DNA of 64,000 nucleotides from positions 1 through 64,000 of IMG/VR virus record IMGVR_UViG_3300025769_000095. One strand, 5' to 3'. The notes under the pieces were generated by a model that was not told where the DNA came from, made no database searches, and saw only the letters and a program-made list of their open reading frames with translations. Positions 23,387 through 31,929 of the stretch are shown here, piece by piece. The translations under genes were made by a program, and so were the position numbers. Every line of letters begins with the position of its first letter. Positions within the stretch are counted from its first letter, which is position 1. Source of the stretch: a virus.

Positions 23387-23450
23387 ATTTTAATATTTGT
23401 ACTCGGAGCGGGGCTTGAACCCGCACGGCCATTACTGGCCACAGGATTTT

Positions 23451-24117
23451 CTTACCACTATAGTTTTCACTACCATTAAGCGCATAATGTTTGTGGTCTG
23501 GACTTTCTCTTCATCATATCATTTCTGACTTAGATGCCTTCCGTCAAGTCTCTACACGTTCTCCTCTTTTGGAGCTTCGCTCGGGATTGCCATTTTACAG
23601 GTTTCCCCGAATTTGAAAGGTTCTACTCCTGAAATTTCTTTCAAGGCACTCTTTGGTTTGTATGAATCTTTTTTCAAATTCATTTTAGTTTTTAATGGAA
23701 TGCCTCCGTTTTGTACAAAAGCTCCATATTGACCAGTGCATTTTTTAGAACAAAAGCCAGAAGACTTTCTTCTGTTTCTCTGTCCTAATTTATTGCCTTT
23801 AATAACAAACTCACTATTACACCAAACACAAATATGTTTTTCATCTTTATATTTTAATGCGTCTTGATAAGAATGAGTTTTTCGGTCAATAACTCTTAAA
23901 TTTGAAAGTTCGTTATTTGTAAAATCACCATCAATATGATCAATGGTTTCATTATCGCTCAAATAACGATTTAAATACATCTCTACTAAATACTTAGGGT
24001 AAGAAATGGTTTGTTTCCTGCCATCAGGATGTTTTAAAACCATTCTTTTCCTACCATCTTGTTTAGATGTATAAGGCCCATACGTTTTGCAATTATTATA
24101 CATAATAATTACTCTTA
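23451..24117 (-). other. Group I (IC3-like) self-splicing intron in tRNA-Leu
   Basis: A 667-nt intron. P1 can form from exon ACUU and intron GAGU with the expected U-G pair at the splice site. Near its 3' end is the core: GGGGAAACC then TGGCAATCCCGAGCGAAGC (P4-P6 side), GTAGAGACTTGACGGAAGG (P7 5' strand and P3 3' strand), and AGAAAGTCCAG (P7 3' strand). These closely match the Anabaena tRNA-Leu intron. CCTTTC/GGAAGG can make P3, GACTT/AAGTC makes P7, and the last base is G. The HNH ORF fills the region between P1 and P3 and extends into the core. Confidence 0.9.
23552..24103 (-). CDS. Intron-encoded HNH homing endonuclease
   Basis: A 183-residue HNH endonuclease wholly inside the intron, starting 14 nt after the 5' splice site. 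The HNH core is ETIDHIDGDFTNNELSNLR at about residues 53-71. A zinc ribbon-like pair CVWC and CSKKC follows near 91-122, then a basic region. Such enzymes cut intron-less alleles so that repair copies the intron. The final about 23 codons (EPFKFGETCKMAIPSEAPKE then ENV) are encoded by the ribozyme P3-P6 sequence, and the TAG stop lies just before the P7 strand. Expression must precede or compete with splicing. Confidence 0.9.
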   Translation of the reverse strand: MYNNCKTYGPYTSKQDGRKRMVLKHPDGRKQTISYPKYLVEMYLNRYLSDNETIDHIDGDFTNNELSNLRVIDRKTHSYQDALKYKDEKHICVWCNSEFVIKGNKLGQRNRRKSSGFCSKKCTGQYGAFVQNGGIPLKTKMNLKKDSYKPKSALKEISGVEPFKFGETCKMAIPSEAPKEENV

Positions 24118-24151
24118 AAGTCCTGCGTGTCTACCAATTCCACCATCCGAG

Positions 24152-24595
24152 CTATTGTTGAGGTATAAAAACAACATTCACATCTGCTTCATCAAACATT
24201 TCTAATGCTGCAGCAAAGCTTTCAGTGTATCTTTCAGGAACTTTGTTAAACTCCCAAGTACATACTTTCTTAATTCCACATTGGATTATAGCTCTTGCAC
24301 AATCAGCACAAGTCATAAGAGTGGTATATATTGTCCCTCCTATTGGTGAAGCATTTGTTCTATGAGCATTGTAAATAGCATTGCGTTCTGCATGCTCAGT
24401 ATACAAGTACTTTTGTGGTCTTTCATACCTCCAAGTTTTGTCATCATCTACTTCTGATGGAAATCCATTGTATCCAATAGAAACAATACGATTTGTAGAG
24501 TCAACAATTACTGCACCTACTTGAGTATGTGGGTCTTTTGACCAAGTTTTAATATGCTCAGCAAGATGTAAAAAGCGAAGATCCCAATCAGCCAT
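24152..24595 (-). CDS. dCMP/cytidine deaminase
   Basis: A 147-residue zinc deaminase that converts dCMP to dUMP, the ThyX substrate. The zinc-binding motifs are HAERNAIY (HAE) and CADCARA (CxxC), with PHTQVGAVIVD near the start, as in phage T4-type dCMP deaminases. I take the ATG at 24595, whose A is shared with the preceding stop (TAATG), rather than an in-frame ATG 33 nt upstream inside the phosphoesterase. The TAG stop ends on the first base of tRNA-Leu. Confidence 0.9.
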   Translation of the reverse strand: MADWDLRFLHLAEHIKTWSKDPHTQVGAVIVDSTNRIVSIGYNGFPSEVDDDKTWRYERPQKYLYTEHAERNAIYNAHRTNASPIGGTIYTTLMTCADCARAIIQCGIKKVCTWEFNKVPERYTESFAAALEMFDEADVNVVFIPQQ

Positions 24596-25641
24596 TATGG
24601 TGTTTCTTGTAAAGTTAAAGCTTTCCAATGTTTTATACTAATGAATGGAGCAATAATTTTTTCATTGGGATGCAAAACCATACAGGGGTATACAGGGCTT
24701 GTAAGAATAGAAAACCAAGTAGCAGCATATTCGTCATGGGTTTTTAATGTAGCACTATTCAAATATACTTTGAGCTTACCACTTTCCCAATCAAATGCAC
24801 CTCCTGGTCTATGTGTATGAGCACCTAAATAAATATCTCCCTCAGGATATTGCATTGCGCTGTACTTTTTATTTGCATGGTTTACATTCCACATTGAATG
24901 ACCTGGGAATTTATGTGCAGCTGCTATCTTATACAAGACATCACCTACTTGCAAATTAACATGACAAATACCTGTACTGTAAGGCACTACTTTGGTAATA
25001 ATATTTCTTGGTACATCAACTCCAGAGAATTGTTTAATTCGAGCATCATGATTACCCTGAACTGCAAACAACACTTTATGCTTAATGTCATTTAGCCATG
25101 ACTTCATAAACTGTATTTGCAATTCAGGGGTCAATACGGAGGTCAATACTTCTGCTATAGACCTCAATTTTATGGCGAGATCAATCTCGTCTCCCATTAG
25201 AATGATATATAGATTCGGAGTTTTTATTATTTCGTCAGTAATCTTTTGAAACAATTCATAATCAGTACCAATAGCACCAATGTGTACGTCTCCAAAAGGA
25301 ATAATACAGATTGGATTCTTTGTACTAACTGATACATCTATAAAGTGAGATGATGCATTATTCCTCCCTCTGAGTTTTTTCATTTGCTCAATAGCAGGAA
25401 TCATATCTCTCCATGAAATGTCATCAATAGATACTGTGTCTTCAAGTACTGTTGGACTTTCAATAAGTAACCTTACACCATTAACTCCTTGTGGAAGGTT
25501 ATTCTTTTTGAGAAGTCTTTTAATTCTACTACCAGCTGCAATGCTGCTGATATCAAGTAGAGTTCCTATTTTTTCAAAATAGCTTTCTGAGGTATCCTCT
25601 TCTGAAGGATTGTTAGTTTTTAGTAGTTGTAGTAGTTCCAT
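24595..25641 (-). CDS. Calcineurin-like metallophosphoesterase
   Basis: A 348-residue protein with the binuclear-metal phosphoesterase motifs in order: GDVHIG (residues 117-122), ILMGDEID near 147, VQGNHDARI near 195, HKFPG and GAHTHRPGG near 265. The family includes SbcD/Mre11 nucleases and phosphatases. The N-terminal about 90 residues, including SSIAAGSRIKRLLKKNN, resemble a helix-turn-helix, so it may be DNA-directed. It is in the virion operon, coupled by TAATG to the genes on both sides. Nuclease versus phosphatase cannot be decided here. Confidence 0.82.
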   Translation of the reverse strand: MELLQLLKTNNPSEEDTSESYFEKIGTLLDISSIAAGSRIKRLLKKNNLPQGVNGVRLLIESPTVLEDTVSIDDISWRDMIPAIEQMKKLRGRNNASSHFIDVSVSTKNPICIIPFGDVHIGAIGTDYELFQKITDEIIKTPNLYIILMGDEIDLAIKLRSIAEVLTSVLTPELQIQFMKSWLNDIKHKVLFAVQGNHDARIKQFSGVDVPRNIITKVVPYSTGICHVNLQVGDVLYKIAAAHKFPGHSMWNVNHANKKYSAMQYPEGDIYLGAHTHRPGGAFDWESGKLKVYLNSATLKTHDEYAATWFSILTSPVYPCMVLHPNEKIIAPFISIKHWKALTLQETP

Positions 25642-28600
25642 TAGTTACTTGTTAAGTATTCTCCCATAGCAAAAGGAGCATTGTTAAGTTGTTTATTAAC
25701 AATAAATTGATTAATTGATTTTGGATCTCTTAAGTTAAACAGTCCTTTGATAACAGGAATAAAACGAATTATAAATCTTTCTCTTTCCGTCATTCCTTCA
25801 AATGGACCTCTTGATATTTCTTCACCTGAAAATAACTGTGTGATATCTAACATATACTCAGCATATTTTAATGATGCAACAGGATTTTGTAACACAGTAA
25901 TAAATTCACCAGGGTTGAGAATTGGTAATGAACTACCTATCTCAACAGCTGCTTTGTTGGTAAGATAAGAAAGTAATTCAAGATCTTCATCATCATCTGC
26001 CATACCATGAATCATACCAGCTAACATAAATATTCCAATTGCCCTAACAGTATCAGTTAAAACCATTTTAACTCCATACTTTTCAGAAGGAGTTAATTGT
26101 TCCCACATTTCTAATTGTGCAGCAGATCTTAATAAATTACCTCTAAAAAACATTCCTAGTTTTTTCAATGTAGGTTTACCAGATTCCCTGTCTCTAAATG
26201 CAGATAACCAATATCCTTCATCATAATCACCTGTCATTGGATCATATCCTCTTTTTTTAAGACGATCATAAAACACTCTAAACAAAAAACTTCTATGTAA
26301 TGTTAAAGATGCCAATGCATAATGTTGGTGAAGATACGTTTTATCTTGAGGAGATAACTGTCCTTCTACTCTAGCTACTAAATCTTGAGCTCTTAAAGAT
26401 ACTTGATTCCATATTTTTTCTGCACCTTTTGGTAAAACCATTTTACCTGTCTTGTCAACTGTTATATTTTCATAAAGGTTAGGTAAGTTATCCCAGTTAT
26501 CACCTTTGTAAAATGCTTTACTTACCCAATTTCCATTTTCATCTTTTTTAATATCTAAGGTCAAAGCTATCAATAATCTTGAACTTAAAATGTGTGAAGG
26601 TATTGTATATGGAGCCCATCCTAAACTTTCTCTTAAAAGAACACCTCTATCAAAGTTTTTAGTTATTTCCATCAACCCTGCACTTTCAGCCATTACATTA
26701 AGCTTTGCTTTTTTTACCTTGCTTAAGCCATCCATTCCGTTCTTTACCATTTCTGCCATTTGGATTTTCATGGCTCTAGTTTGCAATCCTCTACTGATAT
26801 AATAATCCATTATACCTTCTTGCAAAGCATTGACTCTAGCTGTAACAGCAGAAGAAAATATACTACCTAAGTTGCCCATAAGGTTAACTGATCGAGTATA
26901 GCTATTAATCTTTTCAAAGGCTTTAGTTATATTAAAGCCCATAAACTCAACTTTTTTCTTAGGTTTGTCAGAAAGATTTATATCTAATCCAGTCTGAAGT
27001 AATTTGTAAGCATTTGTTTCTACGCCTTTTTTACCATCAACTGTACGCCTTGCATATTGCTGTTCAATTACTTGTATTTTTTTAATAATCTTTTTTCTAT
27101 TTTGATAAGTCTTACCAACTCTTGCGTATTCTACTAAGGCACCTACTAAATCTCTACTAATTAAATTAGGGTCTTTAAGTTTTTTATTATGGTGTACAGG
27201 AACTCCTCGCATTACAAACTCAGTATCTGCATTTTGTATAGATTCAGGATCTCCAAACATTAAAGTATCATCTTCATCAGTAAAGAACTCAGATTTAATA
27301 CCTCCTTTAATTCTTTGGAATAAGTGTTTATTCCTATGAATAACAGCTCCCATCATATCTTCACGAATAGGAATCATCATATCAGAAGGAGTATTTCCTG
27401 GAAGCACATCATCAATTTTCTTTTTTTCATTTTTGTAAAACTCAATAAAATCTCTTTGTTCTTGACTTAAAGAATTCCATTTTTTATTAGTATAATCATT
27501 AGTTTTAATTGACCCATACTTATCATGTTTAATAGTTGAACCATCACTAGGTTCAACCATATCACCTTTCCAATATTTCTTAAGTTGTCCGTTGTGATAA
27601 TAATATCCTATGTTTTGTTTTTTCCATTCTGCAAAAGCATAAGGATTTAATTCTTTTTGAGCAAGAGCCATTATTTTGTTAGCATCCTTTTTAGGCATTG
27701 TATTTTGAGAATACCATTTGTTAAGTTTGCTTTTATATTCTTTATAATTTTTAAGTTCAGCTTTTTGACTTTCCAATAAAGAATCAGGATCAGCTCTGTT
27801 TATATCTTCCATTCTTTCTTTGTAAAGCATTCTTTCTTCACCACTTTTAGGAATGTTGTGTTCATTATATAATTTTTCAAAAAACTCAGCTTTTGCTTTT
27901 TCAAACTTACCTTTATGGATTCTACCCATTAAATATCCAGTAGCTTTTCCATCATCTAATGTTTCTAATGCAAAATCATAATTGTTAAACTTAAACTGCT
28001 TAAGTTTAGCATCAAGATCTTTAACAAAATTAGATGTCTCACGAGTAGATTGTATTTTTGCTTGACCTAAAATAGAGTTTACTAACCTTAAAATAGGATC
28101 AGATGCGTATCTACCTGACCCAGTATATCTTTCAACTGAATATACATCTTTTGTACCTTTTATAATTTCCCTGTAATCAATGTAATCTTTAGATGATTCA
28201 TCCTCTCCAAATAGGATTTTATTAATTTCCCTATCAATAGAATCGTTGTTCTTTTTAAGAACCTGACCTGATGGAGTAACTGTTTCAGTAGAAATAGAAA
28301 GCTCTTCAATATAAGATTGGCGTACTGTATCTATTGCTAAGTTTTGTAGCTTCCAATTTAAAGAAGCTTCAGCAGATGCAAAAGCATTTAATGCTTGTTG
28401 AGTTAACTCTAAAAGTTCTCTTTCTCCTACAAGTGGAAGATCATTTTTAGTTCTTTTAATAGTATCATTTTCAAGCTCATTAATCCTAATATTTAAATAC
28501 TCTTGAAGATCTTTTAAAATAGGTTTGTAATGACCATAAAATTCCATAATTTGATTAAGTGTCTCATCAGTAAGTTTGTACTTACCTGTTGTATCAGTTA

Positions 28601-29759
28601 AATAACTTAATACTTTTTGAGAATCTTGCATTACATGGGTGATAAATTGAGATAACCCTACACCTCTTTGAATAGATATTTTTTCTAAATCTAAATCTTG
28701 TAACTGTGTTTTAATAGATTGTTTAATAGTATCAGTAAGTTCTTGTCTACGAGCTAGTTTTCTAGATCTAGCTCTTAATTTTTGTTTTATAAGCCTTACT
28801 TTACCCATAAAAGCAGGGTCAACAGCAATAGTGTTTTTGTATTGATTTTTAATATAATCTTTTAAATCTGTCTCATTATAAAATTTTACTTTACCATTAC
28901 TGTCTTTACGTTTATAAATAGTTTCTTGATCAAAATTATCTAAATAAGATTCTGCAATTTCTCTTTCAGCCTCTGACAAAAATCTCATGCCTCTTTTAAT
29001 ATCATTTTTAGAAGCAGTTTTTATGTCACCAGATTTAATTTCATTTTCTATTTGAACATCAGCTAAAGAATAATAAATATTTTTATCTTGAACTGGATTT
29101 TTTAAATCAACCTCGTTTAAAATATCTTCTAAATATAATTCCAATCTAATATTTACATCAAACAATGCTAAAAATTTATTCCAAAGTTTTTTTAAATACT
29201 TTGACAGTAAAGTACCTTTTTGGACTTTCATATCTTTAAGTAAAACTCTAGACCCTATTTGATGAAGTATTTCCTTTTTAGCTTTTATTTCATCACCTTC
29301 GTACTTCTCTAAATATTTAGCATAGTTTTTCTTATATTGATCTGTTCTTTCTACATAACTAAGAATTTTATCAAAGTCAGGATCTTTTTCATACTCACTA
29401 TGAGCTAACATAATATGAACAAGTTCTTCTGATAACATTTCTTTAGTAAGATTACCTTTTCTATAAGCAATAGCATTTCTCATAGGATCGGCTAATGCTT
29501 GCACATCATCTGCTAATTTGTTACCAGTAACTTCTTGCCACCATTCAAGAGATTCTAATCGAATACCTGATTGTCTAGTAAAGTTTATTAAATTACCCAA
29601 ATCAGTATCTATCATTTCAATGACAGGATAAGTTTCTACTTTGTTTTTGTTTTGCCAAATAGCAGTTTCCATTTCAAACAAAGCAGGGGCATACCCATAC
29701 TTTTCAGCTTCCTTTAATTTTCTTTGATAATCAGGGTGTGATATGTTAACACATTTCAT
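25641..29759 (-). CDS. Giant virion cargo protein, 1372 residues
   Basis: A large, charged, mostly helical protein in the crAss-like cargo series. Its start (MKCVNISHPDYQRKL, then YG) matches that of the 31916-35389 protein (CPNKNHPDWKAL, then YG). Near residues 110-116, SEELVHIML resembles a zincin helix in which the first His is replaced by Glu. The C-terminal quarter has hydrophobic stretches (RAIGIFMLAGMIHGMADDDE) and NPGEFITVLQNPVASLKYAEYML, suggesting membrane contact during ejection. It would be packed in the capsid and delivered with DNA. The function of the body is unknown. Confidence 0.72.
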   Translation of the reverse strand: MKCVNISHPDYQRKLKEAEKYGYAPALFEMETAIWQNKNKVETYPVIEMIDTDLGNLINFTRQSGIRLESLEWWQEVTGNKLADDVQALADPMRNAIAYRKGNLTKEMLSEELVHIMLAHSEYEKDPDFDKILSYVERTDQYKKNYAKYLEKYEGDEIKAKKEILHQIGSRVLLKDMKVQKGTLLSKYLKKLWNKFLALFDVNIRLELYLEDILNEVDLKNPVQDKNIYYSLADVQIENEIKSGDIKTASKNDIKRGMRFLSEAEREIAESYLDNFDQETIYKRKDSNGKVKFYNETDLKDYIKNQYKNTIAVDPAFMGKVRLIKQKLRARSRKLARRQELTDTIKQSIKTQLQDLDLEKISIQRGVGLSQFITHVMQDSQKVLSYLTDTTGKYKLTDETLNQIMEFYGHYKPILKDLQEYLNIRINELENDTIKRTKNDLPLVGERELLELTQQALNAFASAEASLNWKLQNLAIDTVRQSYIEELSISTETVTPSGQVLKKNNDSIDREINKILFGEDESSKDYIDYREIIKGTKDVYSVERYTGSGRYASDPILRLVNSILGQAKIQSTRETSNFVKDLDAKLKQFKFNNYDFALETLDDGKATGYLMGRIHKGKFEKAKAEFFEKLYNEHNIPKSGEERMLYKERMEDINRADPDSLLESQKAELKNYKEYKSKLNKWYSQNTMPKKDANKIMALAQKELNPYAFAEWKKQNIGYYYHNGQLKKYWKGDMVEPSDGSTIKHDKYGSIKTNDYTNKKWNSLSQEQRDFIEFYKNEKKKIDDVLPGNTPSDMMIPIREDMMGAVIHRNKHLFQRIKGGIKSEFFTDEDDTLMFGDPESIQNADTEFVMRGVPVHHNKKLKDPNLISRDLVGALVEYARVGKTYQNRKKIIKKIQVIEQQYARRTVDGKKGVETNAYKLLQTGLDINLSDKPKKKVEFMGFNITKAFEKINSYTRSVNLMGNLGSIFSSAVTARVNALQEGIMDYYISRGLQTRAMKIQMAEMVKNGMDGLSKVKKAKLNVMAESAGLMEITKNFDRGVLLRESLGWAPYTIPSHILSSRLLIALTLDIKKDENGNWVSKAFYKGDNWDNLPNLYENITVDKTGKMVLPKGAEKIWNQVSLRAQDLVARVEGQLSPQDKTYLHQHYALASLTLHRSFLFRVFYDRLKKRGYDPMTGDYDEGYWLSAFRDRESGKPTLKKLGMFFRGNLLRSAAQLEMWEQLTPSEKYGVKMVLTDTVRAIGIFMLAGMIHGMADDDEDLELLSYLTNKAAVEIGSSLPILNPGEFITVLQNPVASLKYAEYMLDITQLFSGEEISRGPFEGMTERERFIIRFIPVIKGLFNLRDPKSINQFIVNKQLNNAPFAMGEYLTSN

Positions 29760-29769
29760 GATGATTTAT

Positions 29770-31929
29770 TTAATCTACTTGGTAGTTTACAACGTTAGCT
29801 AAAACATTATTACTGTAATCCCAATCAAAATTCTTTAAATTCTTAAGGTTAGTCATATTTCCTTTAGAATCTTTAAGCAATGCTTTGTTTGGTGATTGCC
29901 AGCTGTTAGTTAAGGCATACCAAAATAACTCTGGATCATTACCATATCGTTCAGGGTTTCTAGCAAATGTTCTGTAATTCTCTGCCATAAAAGCAAATGA
30001 TAATTGACCTTGAAGTTTTTTATCTTTATTTAATGCATTTTCCATTTTAAGTAAGAGCCTTCTTTCAATTTCTTTATCTGAAAAAATATTTTTCTTTTTA
30101 AGCTCTTTTGCTTCTTTTATTAACTCTGGAAAATATTGATCTCTTAATTTAGGTGATAATGATGATACATTAAGTTGAGAAACTCCTAAACTTAAAGTTT
30201 TACTTGGAGAAGTACCTCTTGTAATTTGTCGATATGATTTAGCAAGACCTGGTGCTGCAGATTCAGCTCTATATGTAGGACTATAACCTTCATTTGTTTC
30301 AGCATGAGGAATGGCAGCTGTTATTGCACCTATCTTCTTTAGATCTTCTATTGGAATATCACTATAATTAGTTAAGTCTACTGAGTTAATACCTTCTAAA
30401 TAAGACCTCATTGCAGGTGTTTTCTTTGCTTGACTTTTGTAAGAATCATCTTCAGATAAAGCTAAGTCAGCATACTCACTTTCAGGTACAGGAGAAATAT
30501 TTAAAGTTTGACCTGAATGATCATACCTTTCACCTTTTAATTCTTCAGGAATATTTAATGGTTTTTCAGCTTCAATAGCATTTAAGTTTCTTGCTCTTTC
30601 TGCAACATCAACATCTCCAAATCTTGTCCTTCTGTAAAATCCAACTTTTCCATTGTTAGATGAAAAACGTTTCATAGCATCTTCTATAGAATTAAAGGTT
30701 CTTATTCTTCCTTGCTTGTCACCTGTATTGTCTAAAATAGTAATCTTAGATTGCATTGGGTCATCTTCATCCTTTTCTAAATCTACAACTACTAATGCAT
30801 GACTACCTCTAGAACTAGTACCATCTTCATTCATATAATTAACACGAATAATATCTCCAACATCAGGTGTTGTTATTGAAGTATCAGAGTGATATTGCCA
30901 CCCTTCTTTTTCAGCAGCTTTTGCAAAATCATAATTAGAAAAATAAATACCTTCTGAAAATCCTGTGTCAGTATATCCTCCTTTAAATAATCCAGGCTCT
31001 ACTTGTTCATCTAAGAAAGTACAAACTCCTCCAATACATTGAGATACAGCTCCATATTCAGAACCTGCTTCTAATCGTTTGTTTACACTTTCTTTCATTG
31101 CAAAATCAGAACCTGGTTTATAATTTTTACCTGCTGCTCTGACTTTATCTTGATAATCTTGTCTTATACTTCTACCTTCTTCTACACTTGTTCTTGCTTC
31201 ATTCATTCTTTGTTGATACTCTTCATCTAACCCTCCTTGACTTCTTAAATGAAGTACTGTTTTTTCATCTAATGCTCCTGTTACAGGCAAGTTATTTTGT
31301 TGTTGGTAAGTTTTAATATTTTCAACTGACTGAGGAACTTCAAATGATGAAAAGTTTAAACCTCTAACAGGATCACTTACAGGAGTTTTTCTTGGAGCTG
31401 TAACTGATACTTCTGGTAAATTTTGAATAGACTCGTCATATCCACCTTTAAATATATAATCTAATGTCCCAAATATACTTGCTTCTTCTGTTGGTAAAGT
31501 AGGACCTAATGGTTCTGACGAAATTGGTGTAGTTGTTTTAATAGCAGTTGGCTCAGCAGAAGTTGGCTCAGTAGTTGGAGTATTCCTAAAGTTATAATCA
31601 TTAATTAATTTTTCCTTTAATCTTAAATTAGCTTCTGCTGATCCATCAGTTAATCCTTCTGCTTTAGCAGTATCCCACGATTTACCTGTAAGAGTGGTGT
31701 ATACTTCATAAGGTTTCATATTAGCATATAATCCACCATCAGGTGCATAGTCAGGTGCTGCAGGTAATGTATCCACTAACTCATCAATACAGCCATAACA
31801 ACCCTCTTGTAATTTTTGCTGTACAAAATTTCTTTTATTAGCAGGTATAATTACTTTATCCCCAAAATCATTTTCAAGGATAAGCTCATTATGTTCAGCT
31901 TCTACTTCTATATTTCTATACATAATCAT
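29770..31929 (-). CDS. Virion peptidoglycan hydrolase, multidomain
   Basis: A 719-residue protein with three wall-active modules. First is a peptidoglycan-binding type 1 repeat (IKTYQQQNNLPVTGALDEKT) at about residues 203-235. Second is a CHAP/NlpC-like cysteine peptidase domain with likely Cys298 (SQCIGG), PDVGDIIRVNY and His377 (GSHALVVVDL). Third is a C-terminal lytic transglycosylase-like domain with HAETNEG (Glu544), SLGVSQLN near 590 and a FWYALTNSWQSPN end. It would open the wall during DNA entry. It overlaps the gene upstream by 14-20 nt. The peptidase assignment is less certain than the binding repeat. Confidence 0.72.
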   Translation of the reverse strand: MIMYRNIEVEAEHNELILENDFGDKVIIPANKRNFVQQKLQEGCYGCIDELVDTLPAAPDYAPDGGLYANMKPYEVYTTLTGKSWDTAKAEGLTDGSAEANLRLKEKLINDYNFRNTPTTEPTSAEPTAIKTTTPISSEPLGPTLPTEEASIFGTLDYIFKGGYDESIQNLPEVSVTAPRKTPVSDPVRGLNFSSFEVPQSVENIKTYQQQNNLPVTGALDEKTVLHLRSQGGLDEEYQQRMNEARTSVEEGRSIRQDYQDKVRAAGKNYKPGSDFAMKESVNKRLEAGSEYGAVSQCIGGVCTFLDEQVEPGLFKGGYTDTGFSEGIYFSNYDFAKAAEKEGWQYHSDTSITTPDVGDIIRVNYMNEDGTSSRGSHALVVVDLEKDEDDPMQSKITILDNTGDKQGRIRTFNSIEDAMKRFSSNNGKVGFYRRTRFGDVDVAERARNLNAIEAEKPLNIPEELKGERYDHSGQTLNISPVPESEYADLALSEDDSYKSQAKKTPAMRSYLEGINSVDLTNYSDIPIEDLKKIGAITAAIPHAETNEGYSPTYRAESAAPGLAKSYRQITRGTSPSKTLSLGVSQLNVSSLSPKLRDQYFPELIKEAKELKKKNIFSDKEIERRLLLKMENALNKDKKLQGQLSFAFMAENYRTFARNPERYGNDPELFWYALTNSWQSPNKALLKDSKGNMTNLKNLKNFDWDYSNNVLANVVNYQVD

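Larger units (their letters stand above)
23400..24152 (-). tRNA. tRNA-Leu(UAA) interrupted by a group I intron
   Basis: The 5' exon is 24152-24118 (35 nt) and the 3' exon 23450-23400 (51 nt); joined, they make an 86-nt class II tRNA. Visible parts are acceptor GCTCGGA/TCCGAGT (G1-U72 as in E. coli leuZ), D-arm GTGGAATTGGTAGACAC, anticodon stem CAGGA/TCCTG with loop CTTAAAA, a GGCC/GGCC variable arm, T-arm GCGGG-TTCAAGC-CCCGC and discriminator A. CCA is not encoded. The intron falls between U34 and A35 of the anticodon, the position used in cyanobacteria and plastids. The first base is also the last base of the dCMP deaminase TAG stop. It reads UUA, probably common in this AT-rich phage. Confidence 0.93.

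Noticed and set aside
23400-23450. tRNA-Leu fragment as a phage attachment site
   Set aside because: The half tRNA is the 3' exon of a full intron-containing gene; no integrase was seen in the window.
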